From CAYLLT01 sp964548565 (GTDB lineage Bacteria; Planctomycetota; Phycisphaerae; UBA1845; PWPN01), in contig CAZJTF010000162.1 in assembly GCA_964548565.1 (NCBI GenBank), forward strand, positions 1 through 14,940: a DNA stretch of 14,940 nucleotides. The letters are read 5' to 3'. Made by a program: the position numbers and the translations under genes. Below are positions 13,960 through 14,940 of the stretch, one piece after another. The notes under the pieces are model-generated. The model was not told where the DNA came from, did not search any database, and saw only the letters and a list, made by a program, of their open reading frames with translations. Every line of letters starts with the position of its first letter. Within the stretch, counting starts at the first letter, position 1.

Positions 13960-14940
13960 CACCGCGCCTCCGCCCGCGCGCGCCGGCGCATCTGATCGAC
14001 CACGATCCGCATCCGCTCGCGCACGAGGTGGTCCCAGTCGTAATCCGCCCCGCGCCGCACCCGCAATTCTACTCGGCGCGGGTCATCGTCCAGTGCCCGG
14101 ACGACCATCTGCTCGAATTCGTCGACGGTGTGGGCAACGTAGTAGACATCGCGAAAGTCTTCGGCAGCGGGCAGGTCGGTGGTGACGACGGGCTTGCCGG
14201 TCGAGAGGTATTCCACGAGCTTGAGGGGCATGATGCTCCGCGTGAATTCGAGCACCCGGTACGGCAGCATGCAGACATCGAACGCCTTGCAGTAGCCGGG
14301 CAGGTCCTCGACCGGGCGCATGCCGAGCAGGTGGATGTTCGGAAGTTCCTCGAGCGGACGGGTGTCGAGATTCGGCATGCAGCGCCCGACGAGGACGACA
14401 CTCCAGTCGGGATGGCGCCGGGCGAGCGTCTGCAGGAGCTCGATGTGCAGGCGGCGCCCGTCGAACATACCGACAATGCCGATGATCGGGCGAGGCAGGT
14501 CGGCGACATCTCCCGGAATCAGTGTCTCGGGATCGCGGGCGCGGCTGTAGAGGGCGACGTCGACACCCCAGGGTGCAAGGAAGGTGTTCGCGTTGAACGC
14601 GGCCTTGCGGTTCATCATGTCGCGCGACGGAACGAACACGACATCGGCCGAGCGGCACATCTCCTCATCGACGCGGCGAATGTAGTTCTGGTTGCGCGGG
14701 GAGGATTCGTTGGCGGCCCATTCCTCGGCACATTCGTACACGGCAAACCGCGCCCGCAGGGCCTTGAGGAGCCAGACGGTGTTGAACTGGAATACCCAGT
14801 AGATCGGGCGGCGGAACCCCATGCGCTCGATCGCCCGGCGGACCATGAACTCGTACGTGGCGGTCAGACTGCGGGCGATCCAGGGGGCCCGCGCCTGCCC
14901 CGGCAGAAACAGCGGCGGCGTGTGGTAGACAGACAGGTTG
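13959..14940 (-). CDS. glycosyltransferase, TuaH-like GT4 (N-terminus beyond window)
   Basis: This gene is cut by the right edge. The frame is open to position 14939, and residues before the in-frame ATG at 14846 (VYHTPPLFLPGQ and following) fit the family, so that ATG is internal. About 326 residues are visible. The order is RPIYWVFQFNTVWLL, FAVYECAEEW, ADVVFVPSRDMMNRKAAFN, FLAPWGVDVALY, RPIIGIVGMFDGR, PNIHLLGMRPVEDLPGY, FDVCMLPYRVLEFTRSIMPL and KLVEYLSTGKPVVTTDLP, the GT-B layout seen in TuaH-type glycosyltransferases of surface polysaccharide loci. The start of the acceptor domain is missing. Its stop overlaps the ATG of the ligase gene (TGATG), so it is upstream in the same operon. Confidence 0.92.
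   Translation of the reverse strand, partial: NLSVYHTPPLFLPGQARAPWIARSLTATYEFMVRRAIERMGFRRPIYWVFQFNTVWLLKALRARFAVYECAEEWAANESSPRNQNYIRRVDEEMCRSADVVFVPSRDMMNRKAAFNANTFLAPWGVDVALYSRARDPETLIPGDVADLPRPIIGIVGMFDGRRLHIELLQTLARRHPDWSVVLVGRCMPNLDTRPLEELPNIHLLGMRPVEDLPGYCKAFDVCMLPYRVLEFTRSIMPLKLVEYLSTGKPVVTTDLPAAEDFRDVYYVAHTVDEFEQMVVRALDDDPRRVELRVRRGADYDWDHLVRERMRIVVDQMRRRARAEAR

Noticed and set aside
12604..13995. Plus-strand open frame of 463 codons rich in Glu, Asp, Gly and Arg
   Set aside because: It is antisense to the O-antigen ligase gene; hydrophobic membrane segments read on the other strand give such charged low-complexity products.

Overview
The window looks like a high-GC Gram-negative bacterium, most likely a planctomycete (Planctomycetota, perhaps Phycisphaerae-like) assembled from a metagenome. 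Three things suggest this. The secreted M1 peptidase ends in a dockerin-like double EF-hand tail, a habit common in planctomycete exported proteins. There is a Kdo transferase and polysaccharide genes, implying LPS or surface glycans. A run of ten Ns at 6907-6916 is typical of scaffolded draft assemblies. The taxon is inferred; no rRNA or marker gene is present to confirm it.

Left block (about 169-8295, all minus strand, so read right to left): a small unknown helical protein (8295-8047), waaA Kdo transferase interrupted by the assembly gap (7919-6550), proB glutamate 5-kinase (6538-5441), a membrane-anchored dynamin-like or Era-like GTPase of unknown role (5397-3637), a secreted M1 metallopeptidase with Ig-like and dockerin-like C-terminal domains (3504-1123), and a DJ-1/PfpI family protein (750-169). 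waaA, proB and the GTPase gene are closely spaced and may be one transcript. The 372-bp spacer between the M1 and DJ-1 genes holds several hairpin-forming repeats.

Middle block (8520-11212, plus strand): two FAD-linked oxidase genes resembling glcD and glcE of glycolate oxidase, separated by a 104-bp spacer with a terminator-like hairpin. The iron-sulfur partner glcF is absent from the window. The divergent intergenic region at 8296-8519 carries candidate promoters in both directions.

Right block (11366-14940, minus strand): a surface-polysaccharide operon, in transcription order a TuaH-like glycosyltransferase cut by the window edge, an O-antigen ligase/polymerase (Wzy_C/WaaL-like) membrane protein, and a GT4-type glycosyltransferase. 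Both junctions have overlapping stop and start codons, indicating translational coupling. Together with waaA these genes point to outer-membrane glycan synthesis.

The most notable signals outside genes are (a) a dispersed hairpin repeat, with copies at 817-838, 1001-1064 and 11254-11300, found only in intergenic DNA next to gene ends, and (b) strong evidence that the ten-N gap stands for only about two missing bases inside waaA. I did not find a convincing wholly new multi-gene system; the GTPase and the repeat family are the best candidates for undescribed biology. No tRNA, rRNA, CRISPR array, insertion sequence or integrase was seen.
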